Shown: positions 1 through 8,759 of the stretch, one piece after another
How positions within the stretch are numbered: the stretch's first letter is position 1
Layout of the letters: every line of letters begins with the position of its first letter
Assembly (NCBI GenBank): GCA_001897745.1
Contig: MKUH01000019.1
Coordinates: 359,347 to 423,346 of the forward strand
From: Candidatus Accumulibacter sp. 66-26
GTDB taxonomy: Bacteria > Pseudomonadota > Gammaproteobacteria > Burkholderiales > Rhodocyclaceae
Direction of reading: 5' to 3'
Length of the DNA stretch: 64,000 nt
The notes under the pieces: generated by a model
The model's input: the letters and a program-made list of their open reading frames with translations, nothing else
Told to the model about the DNA's origin: nothing
The model's database searches: none
Translations under genes and position numbers: made by a program

Positions 1-7
1 TTTATCT

Positions 8-2284
8 ATGACTGAACGCGGAGACGCCAATCTCACCTTCAAATCAGCGGAAGAGTTGAAGGTCGAGATCGCAGCAGAGCTCGGAAAAGAACCGATAGAC
101 ACCCTCAAGGTTGCTGGATTGGCAAACGCCTTGGCCGATCTGGAGACGGCGTTTGTGCGCTTCACCGTGGATGCAAGTCACGTTGAGAGACTCGGATACG
201 AGCTTGTCGGCAAGCAAGGGACAGCCTTGGCTGAGCTGGTGAAGAATGCGTATGACGCAGATGCTACCGTTGTAACGGTAGATATCGACGATACTGAAGG
301 TGACGGCGGGATTATCAGGATCGAAGACGATGGGCTCGGAATGAACCTCGATGACATTCGCCGCGCATGGATGCGAATATCCACATCGAATAAAGTCGAG
401 AATCCACTCTCCTCCCGATACAAACGTCGTCGTGCAGGGAAAAAGGGGATCGGTCGATTTGCAGTCCAACGCCTAGGCCGCGCGTTGACGTTGACTACCG
501 GGCAACGCGGCTATAACTCCGGCTGGCAATTGGATGTAGATTGGGACAACAAGCATGTCAAAGGCAAAGACATCACTCTCGTTCCACATGAAATTCGACC
601 AGTTCCAAAAAATCCAGAAACAGAAGGCACTGTTCTAGAAATCAGAGGCCTCCGTGATCGTTGGTCGACATCCTCGACTGAATCAGCATGGCGATCTGTA
701 TCGTTGCTACAAGCCCCTCTTCGAGATCAGAAGCCCCCCCCCCCAAAAAATAGCGACCCCGGCTTTCAGGCCTTTATGGACTTAAAAAAAAGCGGTCGCA
801 AAGTCGCCGGCTATGACGTCGAGTCGGAGTTCAGCAAATCCGCAGTCGCGACAATATCTGGAACAATAGATGCCAAAGGGGATGCTCATTTTGAGGTTCA
901 TTCAGCTACGCTGAACTTACACGACACCTTCAAGTTCGAAGCGCGTAACTATAAAGAAGTGGGCCCGGTACGCTTGGAAACGGACTACTTTATCTATGCA
1001 ACAGAATTTTTTTCTGGGTTAAAAATTAATACCGCCCAGAAGATTGCTGCAGAAATTGGCGGAGTGCGTCTGTACAGGAATGGTTTCCGAGTAGCTCCAT
1101 ATGGCGATCCCAATAACGACTGGCTGGGGTTCGCAACGGACGTTGCCCGTAGACATATTCTTGTTCCGGCAAACAACAACAATTTCCTTGGACGGGTCTA
1201 CATTACCTCCGCTGAAAATCCGGGATTGGAGGAAACTGCTAGCCGCGAAGGCTTAATTGAAAATTCTGCCTATGAGAGCTTAGTCGATTTCATTCGTCAG
1301 TGCATCTATTGGGCTATTAAGCGCGTAGGCTGGGCACGCGACAAAAAAACCAAGGCGAACGAACCGGGCAAACAAATCAAGGGAGCTCTTGCCGAACAGA
1401 TTTCTGTATTACTTGACCGTATTGATGATGCCGCATCCGACAAGGATGCAAACGAAGCGAGGCGAGATATTCTGAGTTTCGTTCGTCGATATGAAGACGA
1501 AGTGCAGCGCGCTCAGGCAGAGTCAATCCGCTATGAAGCAATGTTGCGAGTACTTGCTTCGCTGGGGCTCTCCATTTCGGTTTTTGCACACGAGGTCCGT
1601 GCAGCGTCCTCATTTGCAGACGACTCGACGAAGCTCTTTTTGCTGCGGGCGAGAGAAATTGAAGAAATTATGGCGGATTCGATTCTGAAGCCGCTGATCG
1701 ATAACATTGAAAGCGGCGTCGAGAAAATCACTGTGCTCGGAGATTACCTAGGTGGATTAACCGCCTATGCCGGCACTAGAAAGCTCGCCACTACATCGTT
1801 AATCGGTGCGATCAGAGGCTTCCACGAGCGGATTGCCGACTACCTAAGTGGGCAAGGTGTTGCCATGGAGCTCGATTTGAAAGATGCACCGTTGCGGACG
1901 GCTCCGATACACCGTAGCGAGATAGATTCGATTTTGTTCAATCTCACGACTAACGCCCTCAAAGCAGTCAAGAAGGCCCGACCTGAAGCTGGCAAAGTGC
2001 GCCTCTCTGCCTACAGGGACAGGAAATTTGTGGTTTTGGTTGTGTCCGACAATGGCACCGGAATTGACCCATCGATTCAGGAAAAAATCTTCGAGGCCTT
2101 CTTTACCACCACGGGAGCCGACAATGATGACCCCGCTGCAGGTGCTGGGCTGGGTCTCAAAATCGTCGCAGATATCGCCTCAAATTACGGTGGTTCGGTT
2201 CGCGTCGTAGAACCCTCGCCGGATATGAAGACAGCGATCGAGTTCCGCGTCCTCGGTTATGACGAAAACATTCACGAACTTTGA
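8..2284 (+). CDS. Sensor histidine kinase with two GHKL ATPase domains
   Basis: 758 residues. The N-terminal part is an HSP90/MutL-like GHKL ATPase: ELVKNAYDADA at 76-86, EDDGLGM at 106-112, and GKKGIGRFA at 144-152. The C-terminal part is a histidine kinase core: an H-box with FAHEVR (His528), an N-box NLTTN at 645-649, G1 DNGTGID at 681-687, and G2 GAGLGL at 712-717. No membrane segment or signal peptide is seen, so it should be cytosolic. The first ATPase domain probably acts as the sensor (inference). Its stop overlaps the possible start of the receiver gene downstream, so the two are likely translated together. A run of 11 C then 6 A lies at codons 243-248. Base composition is far less GC-rich than genes beyond 5.9 kb. 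The ATG lies 7 bases from the window edge, so an upstream partner or a longer N-terminus cannot be excluded. Confidence 0.8.
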   Translation: MTERGDANLTFKSAEELKVEIAAELGKEPIDTLKVAGLANALADLETAFVRFTVDASHVERLGYELVGKQGTALAELVKNAYDADATVVTVDIDDTEGDGGIIRIEDDGLGMNLDDIRRAWMRISTSNKVENPLSSRYKRRRAGKKGIGRFAVQRLGRALTLTTGQRGYNSGWQLDVDWDNKHVKGKDITLVPHEIRPVPKNPETEGTVLEIRGLRDRWSTSSTESAWRSVSLLQAPLRDQKPPPPKNSDPGFQAFMDLKKSGRKVAGYDVESEFSKSAVATISGTIDAKGDAHFEVHSATLNLHDTFKFEARNYKEVGPVRLETDYFIYATEFFSGLKINTAQKIAAEIGGVRLYRNGFRVAPYGDPNNDWLGFATDVARRHILVPANNNNFLGRVYITSAENPGLEETASREGLIENSAYESLVDFIRQCIYWAIKRVGWARDKKTKANEPGKQIKGALAEQISVLLDRIDDAASDKDANEARRDILSFVRRYEDEVQRAQAESIRYEAMLRVLASLGLSISVFAHEVRAASSFADDSTKLFLLRAREIEEIMADSILKPLIDNIESGVEKITVLGDYLGGLTAYAGTRKLATTSLIGAIRGFHERIADYLSGQGVAMELDLKDAPLRTAPIHRSEIDSILFNLTTNALKAVKKARPEAGKVRLSAYRDRKFVVLVVSDNGTGIDPSIQEKIFEAFFTTTGADNDDPAAGAGLGLKIVADIASNYGGSVRVVEPSPDMKTAIEFRVLGYDENIHEL
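734..750 (+). repeat. Homopolymer tract C11 followed by A6 inside the kinase gene
   Basis: Eleven consecutive C followed by six A, encoding the PPPPK stretch near residue 245 of the dual-ATPase kinase. A further run of eight A lies at 784-791. Loss or gain of one C would shift the frame and end the protein between its two ATPase domains. Such tracts are known contingency loci; here phase variation is an inference. Confidence 0.9.
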
Positions 2285-2286
2285 CT

Positions 2287-3435
2287 ATGGTTATGCGAGC
2301 CTTCCTTATTGACGATGATGACGGAGCTGCGAATTCGGCACAGATTTTCTCTACCGAGATGCTGACGTTTGAATTCAAGAAACCAGAAACACTCGAATCC
2401 TTTGCGAAGGAGCTCTTTTGTGCCAAGCCAGGCATGATCGTTGTGGACTATCGATTAGACGAACGGGTCGGAGATAAAGACCAAGCTGTAAGCTACAAGG
2501 CATCGACGCTCGCTCAATATCTAAGGGACTTAGCCGGCGATGGCGGAAGCGAAGATTTCCCCATAGTGCTTCACTCGGCAGAAGAAAAGATTCGGGAATA
2601 TTTTCATCCGGAAAAGACCGCACACGATCTTTTTGATCACATTATCAAAAAGTCGTCAAGAAAAGATGTTGATGAGGAAAAACGAAAACTGGACGCGTTA
2701 GCCGATGGTTATGTCCGTTTACTCGAATTGCGCCCATACAACGACAAGCTGCTGGTTATTTTCGGCCTGGACAAACAGAGAGCGCACCTGATAGACCACC
2801 AGGAAATTCACGACCTAGCGGCAACAACCACGATTCCGCACATTTTCGCAAGATTCATTCTTAAACGGTTGATTAGCAGGAATGGCATCCTTGTAGATGA
2901 CCTGACGGTGTTAGCGCGATGCGGCGTCAATGCCAACGATGACGGCAACCAGCGGATATTTGACGAACTTCAGCGACTGGGCGCGAATTACACAGGGGTG
3001 TTCAGCGGATTCAGATCAATGTGGTGGCGATTGACGGTGGAAATAGCCCTAGAAGAGTGGTTAGGTGGTGTAGTCAATAGTTTTTCAGCACAAGAGCGGG
3101 CAGCCGCCCTCAAACAGAAATTCGGCTATGACTTCAAGCCTGCAAAATCAGCATGGAGCAATTCATCGAATGAACGGTTCACCCATGTGTGCTCCATCTG
3201 CGAACGCCCAACCCTTGTCGCGCATTCGGTTGCTGTTCACGAACGGCTAAGCGGACCTCTTATAGAACGTCGACGCATTTGTTTCAACTGCATCCAAGAA
3301 GATAGGCATATGGATCGAATAGATTTAAGAATTGACGCCTTGGATAAGCCAGTTGAAGACGCGGTACGGAAAGGAACAATACAAGGAGAACAAAGTGGTG
3401 GTACCTACGGCGAAGGAGATGGCAACTGCCGTTAA
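2287..3435 (+). CDS. Response regulator-like protein with C-terminal CxxC pairs
   Basis: 382 residues from the ATG at 2287; a TTG at 2281 (overlapping the kinase stop) and an ATG at 2293 are alternatives, and no strong ribosome site decides. The first 125 residues fit a receiver fold: acidic cluster IDDDD at 8-12, likely phospho-acceptor Asp54 in IVVDYRLD, Ser97 at the switch position, Lys121/122 near the end. The middle has no recognised family. Near the C-terminus, CSIC at 302-305 and CFNC at 332-335 are spaced like a zinc ribbon. No helix-turn-helix was seen, so the output is probably not classical transcription control. It is the obvious phosphotransfer partner of the kinase directly upstream (inference). 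Confidence 0.7.
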   Translation: MVMRAFLIDDDDGAANSAQIFSTEMLTFEFKKPETLESFAKELFCAKPGMIVVDYRLDERVGDKDQAVSYKASTLAQYLRDLAGDGGSEDFPIVLHSAEEKIREYFHPEKTAHDLFDHIIKKSSRKDVDEEKRKLDALADGYVRLLELRPYNDKLLVIFGLDKQRAHLIDHQEIHDLAATTTIPHIFARFILKRLISRNGILVDDLTVLARCGVNANDDGNQRIFDELQRLGANYTGVFSGFRSMWWRLTVEIALEEWLGGVVNSFSAQERAAALKQKFGYDFKPAKSAWSNSSNERFTHVCSICERPTLVAHSVAVHERLSGPLIERRRICFNCIQEDRHMDRIDLRIDALDKPVEDAVRKGTIQGEQSGGTYGEGDGNCR

Positions 3436-4087
3436 GTTCATGTGCGACAAACTGCTCGGCATGAACGTTTTAGAACCAGTTTCCTACGACGCAGTGTATA
3501 AGCTCAACAACGTACTACGGGAACAAGGCGACAATAAGTCCTGGGAGTTCTCCGTCGCACATGACCAAGGACTGGTGTTCCGGGCGTGCGCTGATCGACA
3601 CCGGAATATTTACAACCCCGTGGTATCGGTAGACGGCATCTCAGTAAATGACCGGAATGAGATGCTACCACCATTGAGTAAACTGGATATCTCGCTTGAG
3701 TTGCGATATCAACATACGGGACGAATCCACCGGTGGCACTTCGATCAGGCGAACATGAGATCAGATGGCAGAGCTCAGCAAGGGCCACGATACCATCTGC
3801 AGTTCGGCGGTCATGCCCACGACGATCGCGCGCATGACATGCCGATCAAAGAGCCCCGGTGGGCACATCCGCCAATGGATTTAATTTTGCTGATTGAAGC
3901 CGTAACCGCGAATTTTTATCCTAATGAGTGGGAGCAGGTTCGCAGCGATAACCAATGGTGCTTCCATGTTCAAATGGCACAACGTCTCTGTTTGACCCGG
4001 TACTGTGCAAAGCTACAAGAACATATCAACGTGTCGAGCGGTACCTTGCTAGACAGTCTTTGGGGTGACCGCTGGACGGCGAGCTGA
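3395..4087 (+). CDS. Unrecognised protein, third gene of the kinase/receiver module
   Basis: 230 residues from GTG 3395, chosen because AAGGAG lies at 3383-3388, six bases upstream; an in-frame TTG at 3332 would add 21 residues with no such site. It overlaps the receiver gene by 41 bases in another frame, so it is likely translationally coupled and part of the same unit. No signal peptide or membrane helix is seen. Recognisable patches are HRWHFDQ (about 111-117), PRYHLQFGGHAHDD (about 129-142) and a tryptophan-rich C-terminal third. The clustered His/Asp residues could bind metal or be catalytic, but I recognise no family. Possible effector or adaptor of the module (inference). Confidence 0.6.
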   Translation: MVVPTAKEMATAVKFMCDKLLGMNVLEPVSYDAVYKLNNVLREQGDNKSWEFSVAHDQGLVFRACADRHRNIYNPVVSVDGISVNDRNEMLPPLSKLDISLELRYQHTGRIHRWHFDQANMRSDGRAQQGPRYHLQFGGHAHDDRAHDMPIKEPRWAHPPMDLILLIEAVTANFYPNEWEQVRSDNQWCFHVQMAQRLCLTRYCAKLQEHINVSSGTLLDSLWGDRWTAS

Positions 4088-4140
4088 CCGAAATAGTTGC
4101 AGAAGCTAATCTGTGGGTTCACAGCCACACTTGTGTTCCA

Positions 4141-4183
4141 GCGGGTTAAAAACCCGGCTCCGGTCGGGTGTTCTGCAACCCGC
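4141..4183. repeat. Nested inverted repeats between convergent genes
   Basis: GCGGGTT (4141-4147) pairs with AACCCGC (4177-4183), and inside it ACCCG (4152-4156) pairs with CGGGT (4165-4169). The 5' arm can also pair with the inner AACCC, so alternative folds exist. It lies in the 170-base gap between two convergent genes. It may act as a two-way terminator, although no T-run follows, or be a mobile-element remnant. Confidence 0.4.
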
Positions 4184-4257
4184 GGGGTTACGCGAGGAAT
4201 CGTTTGGTCCGCTGCTTCAATCCCGATCTTGTCATCGTGATTTAGTCGCTATACAAC

Positions 4258-5895
4258 TCACGGCGATATTGTCTGCGCTGCGAGTGCACAAGTACTGCTT
4301 CGCGTGTTGAGTGCTGCGATAGCTTCACCCATTTGCGTAGTTGATACTGGGACAGTAACCGGCTTGACATAGCGAGCGCTCCCCTCGGCAATGAGCCAAT
4401 ATGAGGGAGAGTCAGCCTTCAAGTTAACTTCAGCAAAGCACCCTCTGCGTTGGCGCGTACTACCATCCGCAGCGGTGAACAACAGTTCGGCATCGAGAAC
4501 ACCATCAACGTCGACGATCGCCGGAAGACTGAATACCGGCGCCGTCTTCCCTGCCGGACAAACGATCTTTACCAAGGAGTTTTCCGACAGGGCCGCAACC
4601 TCGGAGGCAATCCTGTCGAGGCCCTGCTGCACGAACCGGGGCAGTCGTTGCTCGGGCACATGGGTGCTCTCGGTTCCGTTTCCCCGGCCAATGTCGATAC
4701 CCGCCACAGCGGAACTCCCTGCAGGTTCTCCCAGCGCGACCTGCTCGATAGCGCCATCGGCGTGCCGGAAATAAACGTCCGGCTTCGGCATCGCTTCGAG
4801 CTTCTCCCGCCAGATCGATTTCCGGGTCAGATCTGGGAACCGTTGCTGATTCTCGAAAACGATTCGGCGCTGTGCCTTTCTGTCACCAGGATCGGCATCG
4901 GTCGTTTCCGTTGCTCCCTTGGGTTTTTCGCGTGTATGCCCGACTTTCCCGACCTGGTCACTCTTGCGATCAGAGGCATATCGCACTTTTCGATCGGCTG
5001 CTTCGTAGGACAGCGATCGATACGGAAACGGATGCGAGCATGAGAAGAGGCGATATGCGAGGAATGTGGCGCGCTCAACCTCGCCGAATGGCAACCAGAC
5101 TCCAGACGCCACCAAGTTCGTCTGGCCCTCGAACGGGAAGCCTGTGTATGGATAGGCAGGATGGCGCTGCGCAGCCGCTTTCTGGCAGGAGGCGTGGATG
5201 CCAGCCGCGGCCCGCCATGCTAGAGGACTTTCCGCGATGCGTCCTATGTCGGGTGCCGACCACAGGGAAAGCCGCTTGGCCAGCACCAGATGCAGATGTC
5301 GATTAGTTGGATTGAAACGCTTGCTGACCCATAACGACTCCCTGGTCAGCGGTCCCGTAAACAGGCGATGCAGTAGGTTGCCGGATGAGCCGAAATAGAA
5401 CCGGATCAGTTCGACGCAGGGCACAAGCAAACGCCGGCCATCGCTTAACGCCAGCGACACGCAATACGATTGTGTATGCAGCCGATGCCACGGGTGCCTA
5501 CTCAGGGGCAGCAGGAAATGGGCGTCGACCGCAAGTCCGGCTTTGATGAAGCTGGCGCTCGTATCGTCGACACGAAGATTCTGGAACGTCTCAAGTTGGT
5601 AGACAGGCGACTCGAGCCGGCGTCCATTTTGCCATAGATCACCGATCGCAAGCATCGGTAACGCGGAGACCGGCACCCATGCTTCATGGGAATGTTGATG
5701 GTCTGTGGCGTCCGGAAGGAGTAGGGCCGAGCAATCGGATGGATCGCACCGCAGCGCCGAAAGTACGACCTTGATGCTGGGCTGGGTATAGCGCCTGACA
5801 CTGCCCGGGTAAGCGCATTCGCCGAACCAGTCCAGCCGCCAGATTCTGTCGTCCGGCGTCAGCTGGGGAAGAGCCGGCAGGCTATCCGAATTCAT
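4258..5895 (-). CDS. Unknown 545-residue protein, faintly TnsE-like
   Basis: Complete frame from ATG 5895 to TGA 4258. I do not firmly recognise it. A segment with VELIRFYFGSSGNLLHRLFTG (split here as VELIRFYFG and LLHRLFTG, about residues 161-181) has the shape of the ELxRxxF region of Tn7 TnsE. The C-terminal part (about 440-545) has a beta-rich layout with DGSTRQRR and FAEVNL, compatible with the TnsE C-terminal domain. Length also matches TnsE (about 540). A low-complexity charged linker lies near 310-350. No transposase neighbour is visible. Base composition is intermediate and the gene sits at the edge of the atypical region, so it may be a relic of a mobile element. The TnsE link is a weak inference. 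Confidence 0.5.
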   Translation of the reverse strand: MNSDSLPALPQLTPDDRIWRLDWFGECAYPGSVRRYTQPSIKVVLSALRCDPSDCSALLLPDATDHQHSHEAWVPVSALPMLAIGDLWQNGRRLESPVYQLETFQNLRVDDTSASFIKAGLAVDAHFLLPLSRHPWHRLHTQSYCVSLALSDGRRLLVPCVELIRFYFGSSGNLLHRLFTGPLTRESLWVSKRFNPTNRHLHLVLAKRLSLWSAPDIGRIAESPLAWRAAAGIHASCQKAAAQRHPAYPYTGFPFEGQTNLVASGVWLPFGEVERATFLAYRLFSCSHPFPYRSLSYEAADRKVRYASDRKSDQVGKVGHTREKPKGATETTDADPGDRKAQRRIVFENQQRFPDLTRKSIWREKLEAMPKPDVYFRHADGAIEQVALGEPAGSSAVAGIDIGRGNGTESTHVPEQRLPRFVQQGLDRIASEVAALSENSLVKIVCPAGKTAPVFSLPAIVDVDGVLDAELLFTAADGSTRQRRGCFAEVNLKADSPSYWLIAEGSARYVKPVTVPVSTTQMGEAIAALNTRSSTCALAAQTISP

Positions 5896-5939
5896 GTTCT
5901 CGAATAGCCTTGTGCGTTCTCAAATACCTATGTTCACTC

Positions 5940-6950
5940 TCATTTATCGTTAGAAGTCACAGCGACACCTGCATTGTGCGCCTGCTGATCCGCCCAATAG
6001 CTCGAACGCACCATCGGGCCGCAGGCGGCGCCGGTGAAGCCCATTTTTTTCGCTTCTTCCTCGTACATCTTGAAGGTGTCCGGATGCACGTAGCGCGAGA
6101 CGGGGAGGTGGTGGCCGGATGGGGCGAGGTACTGGCCGATGGTGAGCATTTCGACGCCGTGCGCGCGCAGGTCGCGCAGGACGTCGAGGATTTCCTCGTC
6201 GGTTTCGCCGAGGCCGACCATCAGGCCGGATTTGGTCGGCACCTGCGGGTAGCGCGCCTTGAAGGCCTTCATGAAGTCAAGCGAGTGCTGGTAGTCGGCG
6301 CCGGGGCGCGCCTGCTTGTAGAGGCGCGGTACGGTTTCCATGTTGTGGTTGAGGACGTCGGGCAGCGACTGGCCGAGCACGTCGATGGCGATGTCCATGC
6401 GCCCGCGAAAATCGGGGACCAGCGTTTCGATGGTGGTCGACGGCGATTTGCCGCGCACGGCGGCGATCACGTCGACGAAGTGCTGGGCGCCGCCATCGCG
6501 CAGGTCGTCGCGGTCGACGCTGGTGATCACGACGTAGCGCAGGCGGAGGTTGGCGACGCTTTCGGCGAGGTGGGCCGGTTCGTCGGCGTCGGGCGGCAGC
6601 GGCTTGCCGTGGCCGACGTCGCAGAAGGGGCAGCGGCGCGTGCAGATGTCGCCGAGGATCATGAAGGTGGCGGTGCCGCGCCCGAAGCATTCGCCGATGT
6701 TCGGGCAGGCGGCTTCTTCGCAGACGGTGTGCAGCTTCTGTTCGCGCAGCATCTGCTTGATTTCGCCGAAGCGCCCGTTGGCGTTGCCGGCCTTGACGCG
6801 AATCCATTCGGGCTTGCGCTGCGGCTCCTGCGGCACGATCTTGATCGGGATGCGCGCCGTTTTCAGTTCGCCCTTTTCCTTGACGCCGGCGATCTTCGCG
6901 CCCGGTCGCGCCGCGGGTTGCGCCCCGGCCTTGGTCTCTTGCTCGCTCAT
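5940..6950 (-). CDS. lipA: Lipoyl synthase
   Basis: Radical SAM enzyme inserting two sulfurs into protein-bound octanoyl groups. 336 residues. Auxiliary cluster cysteines are C77, C82 and C88 ([12 protein letters not shown]). The radical SAM CxxxCxxC is C103, C107, C110 (CTRRCPFC). The C-terminal RSSY motif is present. Its ATG overlaps the lipB stop (ATGA), so lipB and lipA are coupled. This is the first ordinary high-GC gene next to the atypical 1-5900 region. Confidence 0.96.
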   Translation of the reverse strand: MSEQETKAGAQPAARPGAKIAGVKEKGELKTARIPIKIVPQEPQRKPEWIRVKAGNANGRFGEIKQMLREQKLHTVCEEAACPNIGECFGRGTATFMILGDICTRRCPFCDVGHGKPLPPDADEPAHLAESVANLRLRYVVITSVDRDDLRDGGAQHFVDVIAAVRGKSPSTTIETLVPDFRGRMDIAIDVLGQSLPDVLNHNMETVPRLYKQARPGADYQHSLDFMKAFKARYPQVPTKSGLMVGLGETDEEILDVLRDLRAHGVEMLTIGQYLAPSGHHLPVSRYVHPDTFKMYEEEAKKMGFTGAACGPMVRSSYWADQQAHNAGVAVTSNDK

Positions 6951-7579
6951 TCCATGCGCTCCAGTTGTGCTTCGAGTTGTGCCCCCAGGTGCCGCGCCAG
7001 CGCGTCGGCCGCTTGTGGCGGCGTCAGCGCGATGCCGAGGTCCTTCGTTTGCGTGACGGCGAGGCCGGCGTAGCCGCAGGGGTTGATCGCCGAAAACGGC
7101 GAGAGGTCCATGTCGACGTTCAGGCTGAGCCCGTGGTAGCTGCGGCCGTTCTTGATGCGCAGGCCGAGCGCGGCGACCTTGGCCGGGCCGACGTAGACGC
7201 CGGGCGCGCCGTCGCGCCGCTCGGCGCGCACGCCGTGCTCGGCGAGCAGGTCGATCACCGCCTGCTCGATGCGCGAGACGAGTTCGCGCACCTTGAGCCC
7301 GCGCCGCGGCAGGTCGATCAGCAGATAGGCGAGCACCTGGCCGGGGCCGTGGTAGGTGATCTGCCCGCCGCGGTCGATCTTGACCAGCGGGACGCCGATG
7401 TCGGCGAGCAGGTGTTCGGGCTTGCCGGCCTGGCCCAGCGTGTAGACCGGCGGATGTTCGCACAGCCACAGTTCGTCGGCGCTTTCCGCCGTGCGCGCGG
7501 CGGTGAATGCCTGCATGGCGCGCCAGGTCGGCTCGTAGTCGACGCGGCCGAGACGGCGCAGGTGTAGAGGCTGGGACAC
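6947..7579 (-). CDS. lipB: Octanoyltransferase LipB
   Basis: Moves octanoate from acyl carrier protein to lipoyl domains, the step before LipA. 210 residues. The signature [12 protein letters not shown] is at 70-81, and catalytic Lys134 (PAKVAALG) and Cys168 (NPCGYAGL) are present. Follows ybeD by 16 bases and overlaps lipA by four bases in a ybeD-lipB-lipA order that is widespread in proteobacteria. Confidence 0.96.
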   Translation of the reverse strand: MSQPLHLRRLGRVDYEPTWRAMQAFTAARTAESADELWLCEHPPVYTLGQAGKPEHLLADIGVPLVKIDRGGQITYHGPGQVLAYLLIDLPRRGLKVRELVSRIEQAVIDLLAEHGVRAERRDGAPGVYVGPAKVAALGLRIKNGRSYHGLSLNVDMDLSPFSAINPCGYAGLAVTQTKDLGIALTPPQAADALARHLGAQLEAQLERME

Positions 7580-7595
7580 GGGACTCAGATCGGGA

Positions 7596-7883
7596 TCAGA
7601 GGACGATCTTGACCAGCGGGTGGCCGGTCAGTTCCCGGTACAGGGCGTCGAGCTGCGCCTTCGAGGTGGCGGTGACGGTGCACGTCAGGCTCACGTAGTT
7701 GCCGCCGCTCGACGCGCGCATTTCCATCGTCGCGCCGTCGAAACCGGGATCGTGCGTCAGGACGACGGCGAGCACGGCCTGCGCCAGGTCGCTGTCGGCG
7801 CGGCCCATGATCTTGAGCGGGAAGGCGCAGGGGAATTCGAGCAGGGTTTCCTGCGTTTCGGGTTGTTGCGGCTGGTCAGGCAT
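7596..7883 (-). CDS. ybeD: YbeD/DUF493 family protein
   Basis: 95 residues, small alpha/beta protein of the YbeD family. Recognised from [11 protein letters not shown] near residue 17, the [13 protein letters not shown] segment and the closing [11 protein letters not shown]. The biochemical role is unsettled; the family regularly sits between dacA/dat and lipB, as here. It overlaps the end of the aminotransferase gene by eight bases. Confidence 0.9.
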   Translation of the reverse strand: MPDQPQQPETQETLLEFPCAFPLKIMGRADSDLAQAVLAVVLTHDPGFDGATMEMRASSGGNYVSLTCTVTATSKAQLDALYRELTGHPLVKIVL

Positions 7884-8748
7884 CGGCTTTCCTCATCACT
7901 TCGTCGCGGAAGGCGCAGTACCAGGCGTACATGCGCTGCGCCGCCGGGCCGGGCTTGCCGGCGGCGGCGCCGCGGCCGACCGGCTTGCCGTCGAGCACGG
8001 TGATCGGCAACACCTCCTTGGTCGAGGAGGTCATCCACAGTTCGTCGGCGGCGCGCAGCTCGGCCTCGGGGATTTCGCGCACCGCGAAGGGCATGCCGTG
8101 GCGCGCAGCCAGTTCGAGCACGATGTCGTAGGTGACGCCGGGCAGCACGCGGTGGTCCTTGGGCGGCGCGAGCAGGACGCCGTCCTTGACGACGAAGACG
8201 TTCGACGCGGCGCCTTCGGTCAGATAGCCCTCGCGCAGCATCACCGTCTCGGCGCAGCCGGCGTCGACCGCCTGCTGGCGCAGCAGCACGTTGGCGAGCA
8301 GCGAGACGGTCTTGAGGTCGCAGCGCAGCCAGCGGTTGTCGAGCGCGCTGACGGCGGCGACGCCGGCTTCGCGCACGGCGGCCGGCGGGGTGACGAGCGG
8401 CGCGGTGTAGATGAAGACGGTGGGCGCGACGCCCTGCGGGAAGGGATGGTCGCGCTTGACGTCGGCGCCGCGCGTGACCTGGATGTAGACCGACTGGTCG
8501 GCAAACTCGGCGCCGGCGACGATGCGCTCGACCAGCGCGCGCCACTCGGCGAGGCCGTGCGGGTTGCTCAGGCGGATGCCGTCGAGCGTCGTCTGCAGGC
8601 GGCGCAGGTGCTCGTCGATGCGGAAGGGGCGCCGCGAGTAAACCGGAATCACCTCGTAGGCGCCGTCGCCGAACAGGAAGCCGCGGTCGAGCGGCGAGAT
8701 TTTCGCTTCCTCGATCGGCAGGAACTGCCCGTTCAGATAGACGGTCAT
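7876..8748 (-). CDS. dat: D-amino-acid aminotransferase (class IV)
   Basis: 290-residue PLP enzyme of aminotransferase class IV. Catalytic Lys146 is in CDLKTVSLLAN, and the DRGFLFGDGAYE signature is at 21-32. The LTEGAASNVF segment binds the cofactor phosphate. D-alanine aminotransferase is favoured over the branched-chain enzyme by length, by the sequence around the lysine and by its place just after dacA; aminodeoxychorismate lyase is a less likely alternative. The product would be D-Glu or D-Ala for the wall. Starts 11 bases after dacA. Confidence 0.88.
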   Translation of the reverse strand: MTVYLNGQFLPIEEAKISPLDRGFLFGDGAYEVIPVYSRRPFRIDEHLRRLQTTLDGIRLSNPHGLAEWRALVERIVAGAEFADQSVYIQVTRGADVKRDHPFPQGVAPTVFIYTAPLVTPPAAVREAGVAAVSALDNRWLRCDLKTVSLLANVLLRQQAVDAGCAETVMLREGYLTEGAASNVFVVKDGVLLAPPKDHRVLPGVTYDIVLELAARHGMPFAVREIPEAELRAADELWMTSSTKEVLPITVLDGKPVGRGAAAGKPGPAAQRMYAWYCAFRDEVMRKADA

Positions 8749-8759
8749 GGCCGCGCTCC

